Of a DNA stretch of 46,593 nucleotides, positions 35,314-46,120 are shown piece by piece. The notes beneath the pieces were generated by a model. The model was not told the DNA's origin, ran no database searches, and saw only the letters and a list, made by a program, of their open reading frames with translations. The position numbers and the translations under genes were made by a program. Every line of letters starts with the position of its first letter. The stretch's first letter is position 1. Source of the DNA: Haplosporangium gracile (lineage: Eukaryota > Mortierellomycota > Mortierellomycetes > Mortierellales > Mortierellaceae); assembly GCA_015499985.1 (NCBI GenBank), contig JAAAUF010000187.1, forward strand, positions 6,497-53,089, given 5' to 3'.

Positions 35314-36772
35314 GTAGCAAAGAGCTGACTTTGGCAAGGAAAAAGGGAAAGGAAGCCCCTGTCCATTGAAAGGAAACTTAAAAATCTAAAGAGGGATACG
35401 TGGCACAGAGGAAGAACGGACACGACGCTCTTAAGAGATGCCACGTTGATAATAGACAGAGAGACAGACAGACAGACACCAGTTGGAGATGGGTCTAGAC
35501 ACGGACACACCCAGGTAGCTGGATATGACCTTCTCTCTTTTTTTTATTTCTTTACCTGCAACCGCCCACGTGGAGTAAGCGGTGCCGGCATCGTGGCTAG
35601 TCTCTCCTCTTGCTCCTCCTTCCGAAGAGAAACAATGACTAAAAAAAAAAAAAAAGAACGCGAATTGGTGGCGCATAACAGAAAGAAGAAAGGTGAGACG
35701 TCTACTGGCTGGGTTGAGGTTGGCACACAAATGCGCTCTCCTTGTTTGTTATGCATCCTCCCGGTAACAAGGACAAAAGGGATCATCTCCTGGCACCTCA
35801 TTCATCCAAAACCGTGCTGAATTAACTCGTCCGCAGTCAACAAAGAAAGTAATACGGGGTGCACTCTCCCTCTCTCCAATACGCGCATTCGCATGCATAC
35901 TTTGGCAACAACTCTTCTAAACAAACAAACCATGCAGCATCATTACTGGTAAGAGAAGAACACGACGCAGGGGCGAGGAGAAGTTGTAGGTTTGTTAGGT
36001 CTTGTCGAATAGTTGTACTAGTAGACATGGACATTCGAGGAGGCGTTGAGACAGGAGACAATGAGATGGAGGGAGTAATGTTCGGTGTTGACCCCTTACG
36101 TAGTAGTACAGTACCTAATCCTTCTAGACCCATATGTCCCTTGTGACTTAACAAAAGAAGAGAAGGAAAGAAAGAAATAATACGGAGATAACCTTCTTTT
36201 TCCTCATTTATCCCTTCCAACCAATGGGTTGGTTGAGTCCATGGTGAATGGGGTAGATTGGCAAGAGCATCATTATTGTATGTCTCTCAAAAAGACAAGC
36301 AAAGGGTAGAGAGAAAAGGGGTGAGGACAATAAGCGAAAAAGGGCGGTGGAAAGGAGGAAAAGGAGGGAAAGAGGGAAGGGGGTAAGCATTTTGAACAAG
36401 TATGAGCACAGAGTACCTGTTTCGTGTTTGAATTGTTGTTCCTGGAGACTGATCCATTCAGAATTCAGAAACATGGGGCCTGCATCCCATCTCTTGATCT
36501 AAAATGGTCCTTATTAGCTAGTTGCTCTTCTTTGTGCTGCCCCTTGTAGTGCTTTTTTTGCTCCTTCATCATTATTCATGCCAATGCTATTATTACCATG
36601 TACTCCAATCCAACATTCTGCATCTCTTTCTTCTTTCTTGGTAGTTGGAAAAGAGAGGGAAAAACATAGGGCTCACCTGGTCCTTTGTTTCCTCCCTCTC
36701 TTAGGTACTTTCCCCTCATGCTCTAATAAATAAAAATTGATTCAGACATACCCCCCATGCATATTTGCAGTG

Positions 36773-36861
36773 CATTCGTTCACAACTCCATCATCGGACA
36801 TATCTCCCCGAGGTAGATCGATACATGATCGTCGCTGGCGATATGAATTGTCCAAGACACA
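36773..36861 (+). pseudogene. Possible relic of an endonuclease/exonuclease-type domain
   Basis: A short plus-strand frame reads YLPEVDRYMIVAGDMNCPRH. The IVAGDMN core resembles the GDFN motif of the endonuclease/exonuclease/phosphatase fold, found for example in the endonuclease of non-LTR retrotransposons. Nothing flanking it is recognisable, so it could be a chance match or a small transposon scrap. Confidence 0.22.
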
Positions 36862-37082
36862 GGTACAAGGTACTGTACCTTATTTTCAACACACAAGGGT
36901 TTAAAAGAGACGAAGTGACAAGGGAAAAGGACCCTTCACTTCTGACAAAGCAAACCAACAAATCGCGTTTGACACCCTTTGTCTTTTAGCTCTTTCTTGG
37001 TTATCAGAAGCAATTGAAACCAGCAGGGCATTGCACTCCACATTCCGATCTTATTATTCTTATTAATAACAAGCTAGAAAAA

Positions 37083-37146
37083 GACAGAGAGAGAGAGAGA
37101 GAGGGAGAGAGAGAGGGAGAGAGAGAGAGAGTATGTGTGTGTGTGA
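37083..37146. repeat. (GA)n-(GT)n compound microsatellite
   Basis: An interrupted (GA)n tract is followed by a short (GT)n run and gaaagagag. It is non-coding, about 660 bp upstream of the P2X start codon. Confidence 0.92.
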
Positions 37147-37804
37147 AAGAGAGAATAGAGCAACCCCCTTGAAGTCAGTTGTCCTCCTTACACAGAAAGA
37201 AAAGTCAGACAGGCAGATCAATGGTCGGTCCAATGGCTCAATGGGCCACTTCCCTTCTACATCACACATCTTATGTATGTATCTGCATGTGTGTGTGCCA
37301 TGCCTTCTTCGTTCTCCTCCTGGACACACACCCTCCTCACACTCAACCCCTTGCACTTTTCTCTTTGTCATTGCTCCTTTCTTTTTTCTTTTCTGTGCAC
37401 TTACTTGTTCTTTTTGCTCTCTTCCTCTTTTCTTTTTTCCTTACTTACACTTATTTCCGTTATCTATTCCTAATATCCCATCCCGTCCTGCTTTTCTTTT
37501 CTCTTCATCCCACTACCACTGCACCATACCCACTATACCCTAACCTCTTCAGTACAACCATCCTTACACACGCTCCTACTACTACTACTACTAATACCAC
37601 CACCACCACACCATCAACACACACTCGTTCCCTTCCTCCTTCCATTATCACCAACCAACCAACCATCACGTTCTAATCACCCTCTTTCACTCTCTACACT
37701 CTGTTCAACTCTCACCTCGTCGTCTGTTTTTTGCTCATTCATTCAACAACAACGACCCAACACAAACAACACGACTTGCATTCCACCTACCCTCTAGTTA
37801 AACC

Positions 37805-40800
37805 ATGCCGTCGAGTGGAGGAGGAAGAGCAGAGTCAATGTCGTTCTCGGACAGGTTCTTCAGGTAGGACAAGAAAAACAGAAACCCTCTTTTTCGGGGG
37901 TCGTGAACTTTTTTATCTTGTCTCTTGACCTGACTAGCTGAGCAACAGCGACATAAAAAAATAACTTTAGGGCGTACAAGGATCAGTTGACCCATCCTCT
38001 CTCGTCAACCAAATCGTGAATGCACTGACTAACACCCAGGAACACAATTCTCTTTTCATTCCATTCCGTCGTTACCCTTCTTTCTTACATGTCACAGCTA
38101 CGAAACGTTCAAGGTTCTCAGAGTGCGCGAGTAAGTGCCTTATGCTTCAAGTCTGTGGCATCGATATTGCTGTGCCATAAGGATCACGTTTATTTTGCTC
38201 TTTTTCAATGTGTTTTTTTTTTTTTGATTGGGTTCACAGGCCTTTTTTTATCCCTTTGTCACTCTACAATCTCAACTTCCCGCTCTACTCTCACTCTCTC
38301 CTTTCCTTCCCACTTGCTCTCTGTGCGTCAGCACTGCAGTTCCCTTGTTCTACCTTTCCTTTCTGACTTTTCTTTTCTGCGAGGTTCGAACATCATGACA
38401 TGATTGTTCATGCTTGACTCGTCTGAGCAGTGGAAGAGGGAGGTGTTGTTGACCATGGGGGGTAGGGGAGAGGAGATCAAGAACTGTGCAAGAAAGAGAG
38501 AATGCATTATTTTTAACAGCTCTCTACATATTTGAAATATGATAATATTACCATGGATGCAACCTGACAGACATCGTGTATGTCTGGGGGCGTATGAATG
38601 ATGAAGCATGAGAGCACATACTTGAGAAAGTGGAGTTATATGAACGGATTGTTGCGAATGGACCCCTCTACCGAAAAGAAAAAGAGTAAGAACGAATTGG
38701 TGAGCCGCAGAAGGGTATCAGGGATGAGTATGAATGGTATGGCGCTGGATGAGTAAGTGAGCAAACATATAAAGCAGAAGGCAATTTGGGATTACGGAGA
38801 AAAAGGAGACAACGAAAGAGGGGGGGACATTCAAGGGAGTCGAGTAAGGGTGAGATGAGAGGGAGTTGCCAATTTACTCTTTGTAAGGGATGCCTTTGCC
38901 GGTCGTTGTAGTATTTTGTTTGTTCCCCTGGCTGGGAAGTACACTCTTTGTCTCTGTTGTACTCTGTTGTTTATTCAGGTACAAGGGGGACACAAAAGGA
39001 ACAGACAATGATCATCATAGGAGTTGTCTCTCACAGTGTGTTTCAACCCTCGTAACATCCATTTGCCACCAAAATAATAATCTTTTTCTTTTTTTCAATT
39101 CTCTTCTCTTGACAACAACTAGCCGCCGGTTAGGAGGGCTGTACAGACTGTTCCAGGCAACCATCCTTCTCTACATCGCGTCCTCCATCATCTACCAGCA
39201 GCGATACCTCAAAACAGAAAACGTCATCAATGGTAGCTTGTCCTCGTTCTCTTTCTTATTTCTTGTTGACGTATTTTCCTTGCCTTGTTTACAGCCTGCT
39301 TACGGCAACAATAGCCTCCTATCTCACACGACTCTTTTTTTTTTTGATATTGGACTTATATACTTACATAGGGGCGGTCAGGGTCACGTTAAAGGCACCA
39401 ACAGACGGAATAGCAGCATCAGCATACTGCAAATCACCAATAGCAGTATCCCCTCCATTACCGGGATCAATACCTCCATGTCTCTACTGGAGCTCAAACG
39501 ATATCCTATACGAGCCAGGTGTAGACGGAGCACTCGTCACAACACGGGCACAGATCACCCAATACGGACCCTTCAACAACCAAACTGCCACCACATCACA
39601 AACGTGCGATGTCAACGTACCCATCGTCGCAGGTTGTGACCCACATGCTGCTCCTACGACTCTTCTCTTGCCAACTTCTTTGGTGGCAGATATTGAGAGG
39701 TTCACCTTGATGCTGGAGCATTCTATTCGTGGACAGGCGACGGGGTTGCAGATCCGGTCAGGAAACATGGAGGGGGGATTGTTGCGTGATTCTGCGTCGG
39801 GGGAGGTTCTCAAGACTTTTACGGATCAGGGTCGATATGTCCCCGCTGTTGTTACTTCAACAGTCGAAACAAAGGCAATGGACGGATCTGTAACAGCATC
39901 AGCATCAGCAACAGCGACAGTAGATGGCAGCAAGATGGTTCATTTGGCAGGAGACGTCATGACGGTAGGCGAGTTTTTGAGGGCCGCTGGCGTGAACTTG
40001 GACGAGATCTCTACTTCGCCATCAGCGTCTGTCAATGAGACAGTGCGGTCCTCTGGGGTTGTTGTGATTGTGGTGATTCAGTATGCGGCCAAGGGCTGGA
40101 ACCCCAACAAGATCAGCTATGAGTACCTCCCCAAGGCGATCCCTGACCAAGAGTACAAGGTCATTGAGACCATCCGCGACTTCCGCGGAGGCAATCGAGT
40201 CGAGATTAACCGGCATGGGTAAGCATGCATGCGTAAAGCAAGGCGCTCGCCGACATGACGCATCTGTCTGTTTGTTAACTTTGTTTTTCTTTCCTCCTTG
40301 GGAGATATTTGGCGGGAAATTTTTCTTGTATTCCCTATATGTTGGCAAGGCTATCTCACCACCCTTCTGACCAATTTACCTTTCCTTCACTTTCCTTCAC
40401 TTTCCTTTCCCTCTTCCTCTTCCTCAAAAACTGCCGCACTATAGCATCCGAATCGTATTCTCTCAGGCTGGTCAATTGGGGCAATTCTCACTGATGACTC
40501 TGTTGACCAACCTCGTCGCAGCAGTGGCGCTCTTCAAAGTCGCCAACATCATTGTCGAGCTCATGATGCTCCGTCTTCACCCTCAAAAGAAGATTTATAC
40601 CCGGGCAAAATTTGAGCATACCAAGGATGGAATTTCATCTCTGAGACGGGATGGCACCGGCAATGGCAGTATTACTGGACTCGAGGAGTTGACAGGAGAG
40701 GAGGAGTCGCAGACTGAGACTGGGAACAATTTGAATTTCAGAGGACGATCTCAGCATGATCGACAGGAGAGTGACACGGTGACATCTGGATCGTCAACTT

Positions 40801-43676
40801 CTGCGTTGGGTGGTTCTGGAAAAATGACGGGGCGGTCTGGTGGATTTGGTGGGTCGGCAGAGGGTTCTCGTCAGCAGCAGCGTATGGAATCAACAGGATT
40901 CTCATATCGTGGTGGTATTGATGAGGAAGCTGCTCCTTGCAACCAATATGAGGGACAAGACGACTTTTTGACATCCAGCGACGAGAGCAATGACAGTGAT
41001 GCAGATGTCAAGAGAGAGAGGCGGAGGTCATATGCTCAGGATTCCTTTACAAAGTCGCAGAGCAGTTCAGTCGATCCTACACGGTCTCAGCTCCGTGTGG
41101 TGGTTTCTAGACAGAGCATCAACAGTCTTTCGGGGTACGGATCCAAGGACGCTTGTCGCAATGCAACAACACCCATCTCGACCACTGGAACTATGGGTCG
41201 TCAGCAGAGTAGCCAATTGACCAAGGCTATGTCCAGTACGGCGACAGCGATGAGTGGCGTCGACTGGAACAGGAATGGGTCTAGTTCTGCACTCAATGGA
41301 GGGAATGTTACCCCAGGCGTTGCCAGGACAACGACTGCTATCCGCCCCTCAGGAACATTTTTGTACGGACTTGGCCAGGGGTATGGTTCGATGACCTCTC
41401 GAGACTCGACGGACGAGATTGAGATTGAGACGCGGTTTGGACCTGTCCGGCCGAATGAGTACAAAGGCTTCAACCCTGGTGGGTTGTCGTTGACAGGAAC
41501 GCCTCCATTGTCGCCTTCTCCCTCACAGGTGCGGTATGCATTTGGTGGGTCATTGCGTCGTGGATCTGCGACCCCCGAGCGGTCAGCTGTGTATGGCATC
41601 TCAACACCTAGTCCCACTCGTGGAGGAAGTGCAGAGCCTTTTTCGGCGTCCAGGTCTCCGGCGACCATGCAGGCTGCTTCGCCCAGCCCTGTTTTTTTCG
41701 GTCATCATCATCATCACAGTCAGAGCAACATGGGTCGTCGCGAATCTGTTACGGAGGATGAGAGGGGCAGTAGCAGTCGGACCAAGAGGCATCCATCCAT
41801 TAAGAAATCGGCTGGTCTTGCGTCGCCTTCTTCACCTCATAACACGACAAGGACCCTCAATTCTCGTCACTCTTCGGGATCGTTGTCGTCTCTGTGTAGT
41901 TCTTCATCTTCGTCGTCGTTGGCTTCTTTCTATGAGGGAAGTGATGTGCAGCGGAGTGTTACCCCTGGTGCGATGACGAGTTTTGGACCTGGACAAGCAG
42001 GAGCAGCAGTTGGAGGAAACGGAGCTCGGTCGTCGACATCGGCATGGTCGTATGGTCTTCCAGACAGTCCGCTCCGAGGCGAATACAGTGGAACAGAGAG
42101 GCTTGTAGGATCCACAACTCGATCTACAACAACTCACCATTGTTCCAAGAAGGACAAATCTGTAATTAGTGGTGGCTCAGGGGGACGCGAACACAAGAAA
42201 CGTCGAAAGGAGTACAACCAGTCGACCTCTACCACGCTGGCCGGCGATCAATACGAGTCTCCGCTGCAATCCAAATCAGAAGTGAGCTTGACGAGGCCCA
42301 TGTTTGGATTGGGTAGTTCGAGCAATATGTCGTCCTTTTCGTTGTCGTTGGCTGCTTCTGCAGAGTCGTCTTCGTCCAAGAATGTCAAAGGCAAGCATGT
42401 TGATTCCAAATGGACCACTGAGGGGAGCTCCTCTGTTTCGACTCCCACCGTTATACCCTCTGCGATGACGACAACGGCGTTTAATGTGACGATGGCGCCC
42501 TTTCAGCTTCCCATGCCCGCCTATTTCAGTCAAGGACTAAGCTCGAAACTGGATCTGAAGGATGCACTTGCTGGATTCCCTTCCTCTTCCTCTTCGGCAA
42601 GCTCGACCGCTGCTAATCCAACAACAATCAGCGGGAAACAACCACAGCGAGGAAGAAACAGTCTGCGTCACACGCTGCGGTCTTCGGTATCGTCGCCTTC
42701 GCTATTGACGGGTCATCGGGATGCCGCTTCTGCGATTGCCGCAGCGTCGGGTTTGCCTGTGCGGCCTCAATTGGCGTCACATAGCGATCTTCCACCCAAA
42801 TCTGGCACTGTTGAGCCTTCTTTGATCTCGTCTTCATCGTCGGCGGGATCGTCAAGGTCAAGCAGTATGAGTGGACAAGATGCTACCGTCTCGTTTCAGT
42901 CATTGTTTGACGCCTCTATGTCGAGTGTGGCTGGCGCTTCTGTGCATCAGTTTGAATCTGGAGAGGAGCGAAGTGTAGGAACACGTCTTTTGAACGCTAG
43001 ATCCGTTGGCCACTTTACTCCTCCAACATCGGACCAAAGCGGCAACAGTCGTAGTAACGTCCCGGGGGTTACCTCTTACAGCAGCCTCCAAGGAACCACA
43101 CCAGATCTTGTCAATTCCGTGTCGCACTTTGCGGGAACCTCCTCCTCCTTCTCGACTCCAGACACCAGATACCCATCTGTTACAGCTGCTACCAGTAGCG
43201 GATTCAATGTGACCAGAGCACCTGCAGAACACCCGTTCACCAGGATACCGCGTACTTCTGGAGTAACATCAACCGTCGCCACCACCCGAGCAGCACCTCT
43301 TCCATTGCGCCCGATCCTTTCGAATTCATCACACTTGCTCAGTCATCAACAGCACCCCCTCTCGCCTTACAGCCTCACCCCCAGTCCTGGTATCCCTCTC
43401 ATAAGCAATCTTCCTACCATCCCTTCCACATCCTCCTCGCCTGCCCTAGGAGGAATTGGAGGCACGCCCCAGCAGTACTACACGAACCCGACGAGCACAT
43501 TCTTCACAAGTCCCATCACATCGTCGTACACGACCACGATTCCAGAGACAGGGATCCGCGTGTTGGGTCCCACGATCACAATGATTACTGAGGATAACCG
43601 TAGGTTGGTGTTGAGGAGGAGTGCACCGCTAATATTGAATGAAGGTGTTGGTGAGGAGAAGGCTGCCCGTATGTGA
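37805..43676 (+). CDS. P2X-type ATP-gated cation channel homologue with giant tail
   Basis: Five exons: 37805-37863, 38098-38130, 39123-39232, 39372-40218 and 40445-43676, giving about 1,426 residues. P2X receptors are trimeric ATP-gated cation channels with two membrane helices. The N-terminus has YETFK (residues 21-25, the conserved TxK site), LGGLYRLFQ and TM1 (about 43-58, LLYIASSIIYQQRYLKTE). The ~298-residue ectodomain keeps recognisable stretches: a WSSND segment (107-111) matching WDxxDY, and ERFTLMLEHSI (176-186) matching the ENFTLLVKNNI block. GIRIVFSQAG (350-359) leads into TM2 (about 366-392), followed by the YxxxK motif YTRAK (401-405). Ectodomain cysteines number four (87, 104, 146, 156) rather than ten. 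About 1,020 Ser/Thr-rich, probably disordered residues follow in one exon. There is no signal peptide, as expected for P2X. Splice joins are all phase-consistent, and intron 2 is 992 bp. It converges with the F-box gene at 43926. Confidence 0.88.
38131..39122 (+). other. 992-bp intron 2 of the P2X gene
   Basis: The donor is cgcga|gtaagt and the acceptor is aactag|ccgccgg. The join gives KVLRVRD-RRLGGLYRLFQ, continuous with the P2X N-terminal consensus. The intron separates the conserved TxK site from TM1. Its interior shows only short frames without family similarity. Confidence 0.7.
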
Positions 43677-43925
43677 GGAAGTGTTGAGGTTGTGGGATAG
43701 ATGATGAGGGAGGAAGGGAAGAAGGAGGACTAAACATTTTAAATCTAGTTACACCAAGTCATACCTTTTAATTTTATTTAGACACATTTCCATTTTATCC
43801 AATTTTTTTTTTTTCGCAAATACAAGTTTCCAGCTTGCTAGCGCCTTAATATTAAACCCATGCTTCAAAAGAACCCAAGATATGATGTTACATGGAAGAC
43901 AATGGCATTGTTTAATAAGGAGCTA

Positions 43926-45799
43926 CTAATCAAAGAGACTGAACTCGGGTGGCAAGGCCAAAGCGACGGGTGCGACAATAGGTGGTGGACTGGTCAATCC
44001 CGACAACAACAACGAAGGTGCCAGAATAGAAGCTGCAGCCGCAGCTGATGCTGTCGTCGGTGAAGAAGCTGAAAGGGAGTAGTAGGCGGACATGATGGGT
44101 TGGGTACCAGAGTTGGCCATCTGACTGAGCGAGATGGATCCTGGAGGTGTCCTCGGTCTTCCTGTTCCATGCAGAACTGTAGATCCTCCTGCCACATGTC
44201 CAACTACTTGACCTGCATCAGAGCTGGGAGTAGATCCTGTAGAAGTGGTAGCGGAGGCAGCACGAACAGAGATCTGACGGGCACGTTCGCGCTCGAGAAG
44301 TGTCTGGTGGTTGATGAAGGGTGGAGCGCGGATGGCGCCACAGGCTCGGCACTGGCCTACACATCTGTAACACCTGTCCTGGGATGCATCGCAGACACGG
44401 CATTTTTCAAGTGTCCAGATTATATTTGTGCATGCTGGCTGCGTTGGTGTTGGAGTAGGTGAGGGGGTGTCTTGTGGTGAGGGCGGGATGGTTGTTGTTG
44501 ATGGTATTGTTGGCGGTAGTGTTGACGCTGGGGATTGGTTATTAGGTGCAGCCCAATGCATCCCGTTTCCTATATACACGGCCTGGTTGGTCGACAAGTT
44601 CGGACTGGGTTCATAAATGATCGGTCCCGGACACATTTTGATATCCAACACAACACCTCCTTGCGCCTCTAATCCAGATCCCTCCGCCCCACCATCATGA
44701 AGGCCCTTCGCCGCAGAACTCACACCACCAACGGCACTAATAGCATCCAGGATACCCTTAAATCCGACAACATCCTCTTTTGTCATATAGGGATGGAAGA
44801 TATCCCATTTGCGTAACTTGAGACTGTGGGGGAGGATATCGCTGTTCCGGAGGAGATCCTTGAGGGTGTGGGTATCGGTTGTGAGGGAAGTTTGATTTCG
44901 ACGGTAGCGGGAAGAGAGTGTGTGGAGGTTTGGAAATTTGATTAGCATCACCAGTGGTGAGGGGAAGTGTTGCGAATCCGTCGAGTCCATATATATCTAT
45001 TTCGGACATTGAGTGTAGGAGAGTTAGAGGATGGGCCAGCTATCATGATCACACATAGCACCCAAAACAGAGCAGACTGTCTTCGTTTTGAGAAGTAAAT
45101 CCTTACCTCGCGGACGAAATCGACGAGCCGGTTTTCTTTACGGAACCGGCGGAGGACGGCATAAATCTCAGAGATCAAAGTCCTGCTCCTGCCTCGCTCG
45201 CGGTCGCGTTCGTTCTCTGCATGCTTTAACCTATGCGCCACCGTTGACCCTGCCACTGTTGTTGCTGAGGCATTAGTGGCATTGGTGATCGTGGTGGTGG
45301 TCTTGGTATCATCGGATCCGTCAGATCCGGATTCAGATTCAGAACTCGAAGAAGACTCTGAATCTTCCCGTTGCCAGGATGGTTTCTTGGTCCTCAGAGG
45401 ACGTCTGTACCGCGATGGCCCTGACACCACCACCGTAGCTTCTGCTCCCGCTCCTGTTTCAGCCCCCGCTCCCGTTCTTGTTCCTGCTGCTGCGCTGAGG
45501 GTCGTAAAGGACGCCAGTGCGACATTACTGGTAGAATACTCTGAAAGAGGAATAAACCGGACACGTTGCCAGATCTCGGGGAGGTTGAGGAGGAGGTATC
45601 GGTGGTAGCGACAAGTGTCGAGGAAGCGGAAGATGGTGACAATATCGAGGTAGCTGAAAATGTCGAGGATGAGTTCTGAGGGGAGTTTTGTGAATGCTGA
45701 GAGTTGGTCTATCATTGCAGGTGGTTGTTGCTGTGGTTGTTGGTAGTGTTCTGAGGGTGCAGATGTGTTCACTGTGGTATTGTGTTGTACTGCAGGCAT
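43926..45799 (-). CDS. F-box protein with cysteine cluster
   Basis: Two exons, 45799-45107 and 44996-43926, give about 587 residues. The 110-bp intron is phase 0 and joins RLVDFVRE to IYMDSTDSQHFPSPLVML. Residues about 36-82 form an F-box (FTKLPSELILDIFSYLDIVT, then IFRFLDTCRYHRY), so the protein is probably a substrate adaptor of an SCF ubiquitin ligase. The start (MPAVQHNTT) lies in Gln/His-rich sequence. A second ATG at residue 29 (MIDQLSAFTKLP) is also possible. Residues about 100-200 are low complexity with an acidic Ser/Glu run. The segment PNLHTLSSRYR is reminiscent of the leucine-containing tails of fungal F-box proteins. Further on, CTNIIWTLEKC is followed by CRVCDASQDRCYRCVGQCRA, seven cysteines within 23 residues starting at the KC, which suggests a small zinc-binding knuckle. 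The C-terminus is Ser/Pro/Ala-rich. The substrate is unknown. Confidence 0.82.
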
Positions 45800-46037
45800 T
45801 GCTTTTGGTATCGTTCTTGTCTAAGCGGATATGTGTGTTCCTTGCTTGTATCCTTGTGCTGGATGTGTTGAGTGTAATGACTGTCCTTGATGAGTAATGA
45901 ATGAGAAAGGGAAAGAAAGATGAAAGGATCACCTCCTGCCGTCCTTCTTTATCAATATCTCTCTCTCTCCCTCTCTCGTTCCATTTGTCAGCCCCTTCGC
46001 ACTAAACACTCACAACGCCAGTCACACTGGAATGAAA

Positions 46038-46120
46038 AAGCTGTGGCCTACTTCTTGAGCTGGGCCTTTCCCTGGATGCGGTAGTCCAGGGGAAAGCCCA
46101 GCTCAGTAGGCCACAGCTTT
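46038..46120. repeat. 83-bp quasi-palindrome spanning a stop codon
   Basis: The left arm 46038-46076 and right arm 46085-46120 are imperfect inverted copies around an 8-nt spacer (tgcggtag). The outer 15 bp pair perfectly (aaagctgtggcctac with gtaggccacagcttt). Next come 9 bp (gagctgggc with gcccagctc) and about 10 bp (tttccctgga), with small mismatched bulges between. The stop codon of the HHE-like gene (46048-46050) lies in the left arm. Confidence 0.93.

Larger units (their letters stand above)
35022..37804. other. 2.8-kb divergent intergenic region before the P2X gene
   Basis: 35022-35240 is purine-rich on the plus strand, so CT-rich on the sense strand of the F-box gene, with an 18-bp tandem repeat just beyond it. 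35430-36750 has no gene I can support, and its purine-rich block at about 36300-36390 is a promoter-like tract with no gene attached. 36773-36861 may hold an endonuclease-like relic. 37370-37800 is the CT-rich promoter and leader of the P2X gene. Confidence 0.6.

Noticed and set aside
37961..38030. Alternative second exon of the P2X gene after aactttag at 37970
   Set aside because: It would give RAYKDQLTHPLSSTKS and then a stop. The exon at 38098-38130 instead supplies the conserved YETFKVLRVR and keeps the frame.
38890..39240. Long frame running into P2X exon 3 with a hydrophobic, signal-like start
   Set aside because: It reads intron sequence. P2X proteins have no signal peptide, and the spliced N-terminus matches the family consensus.
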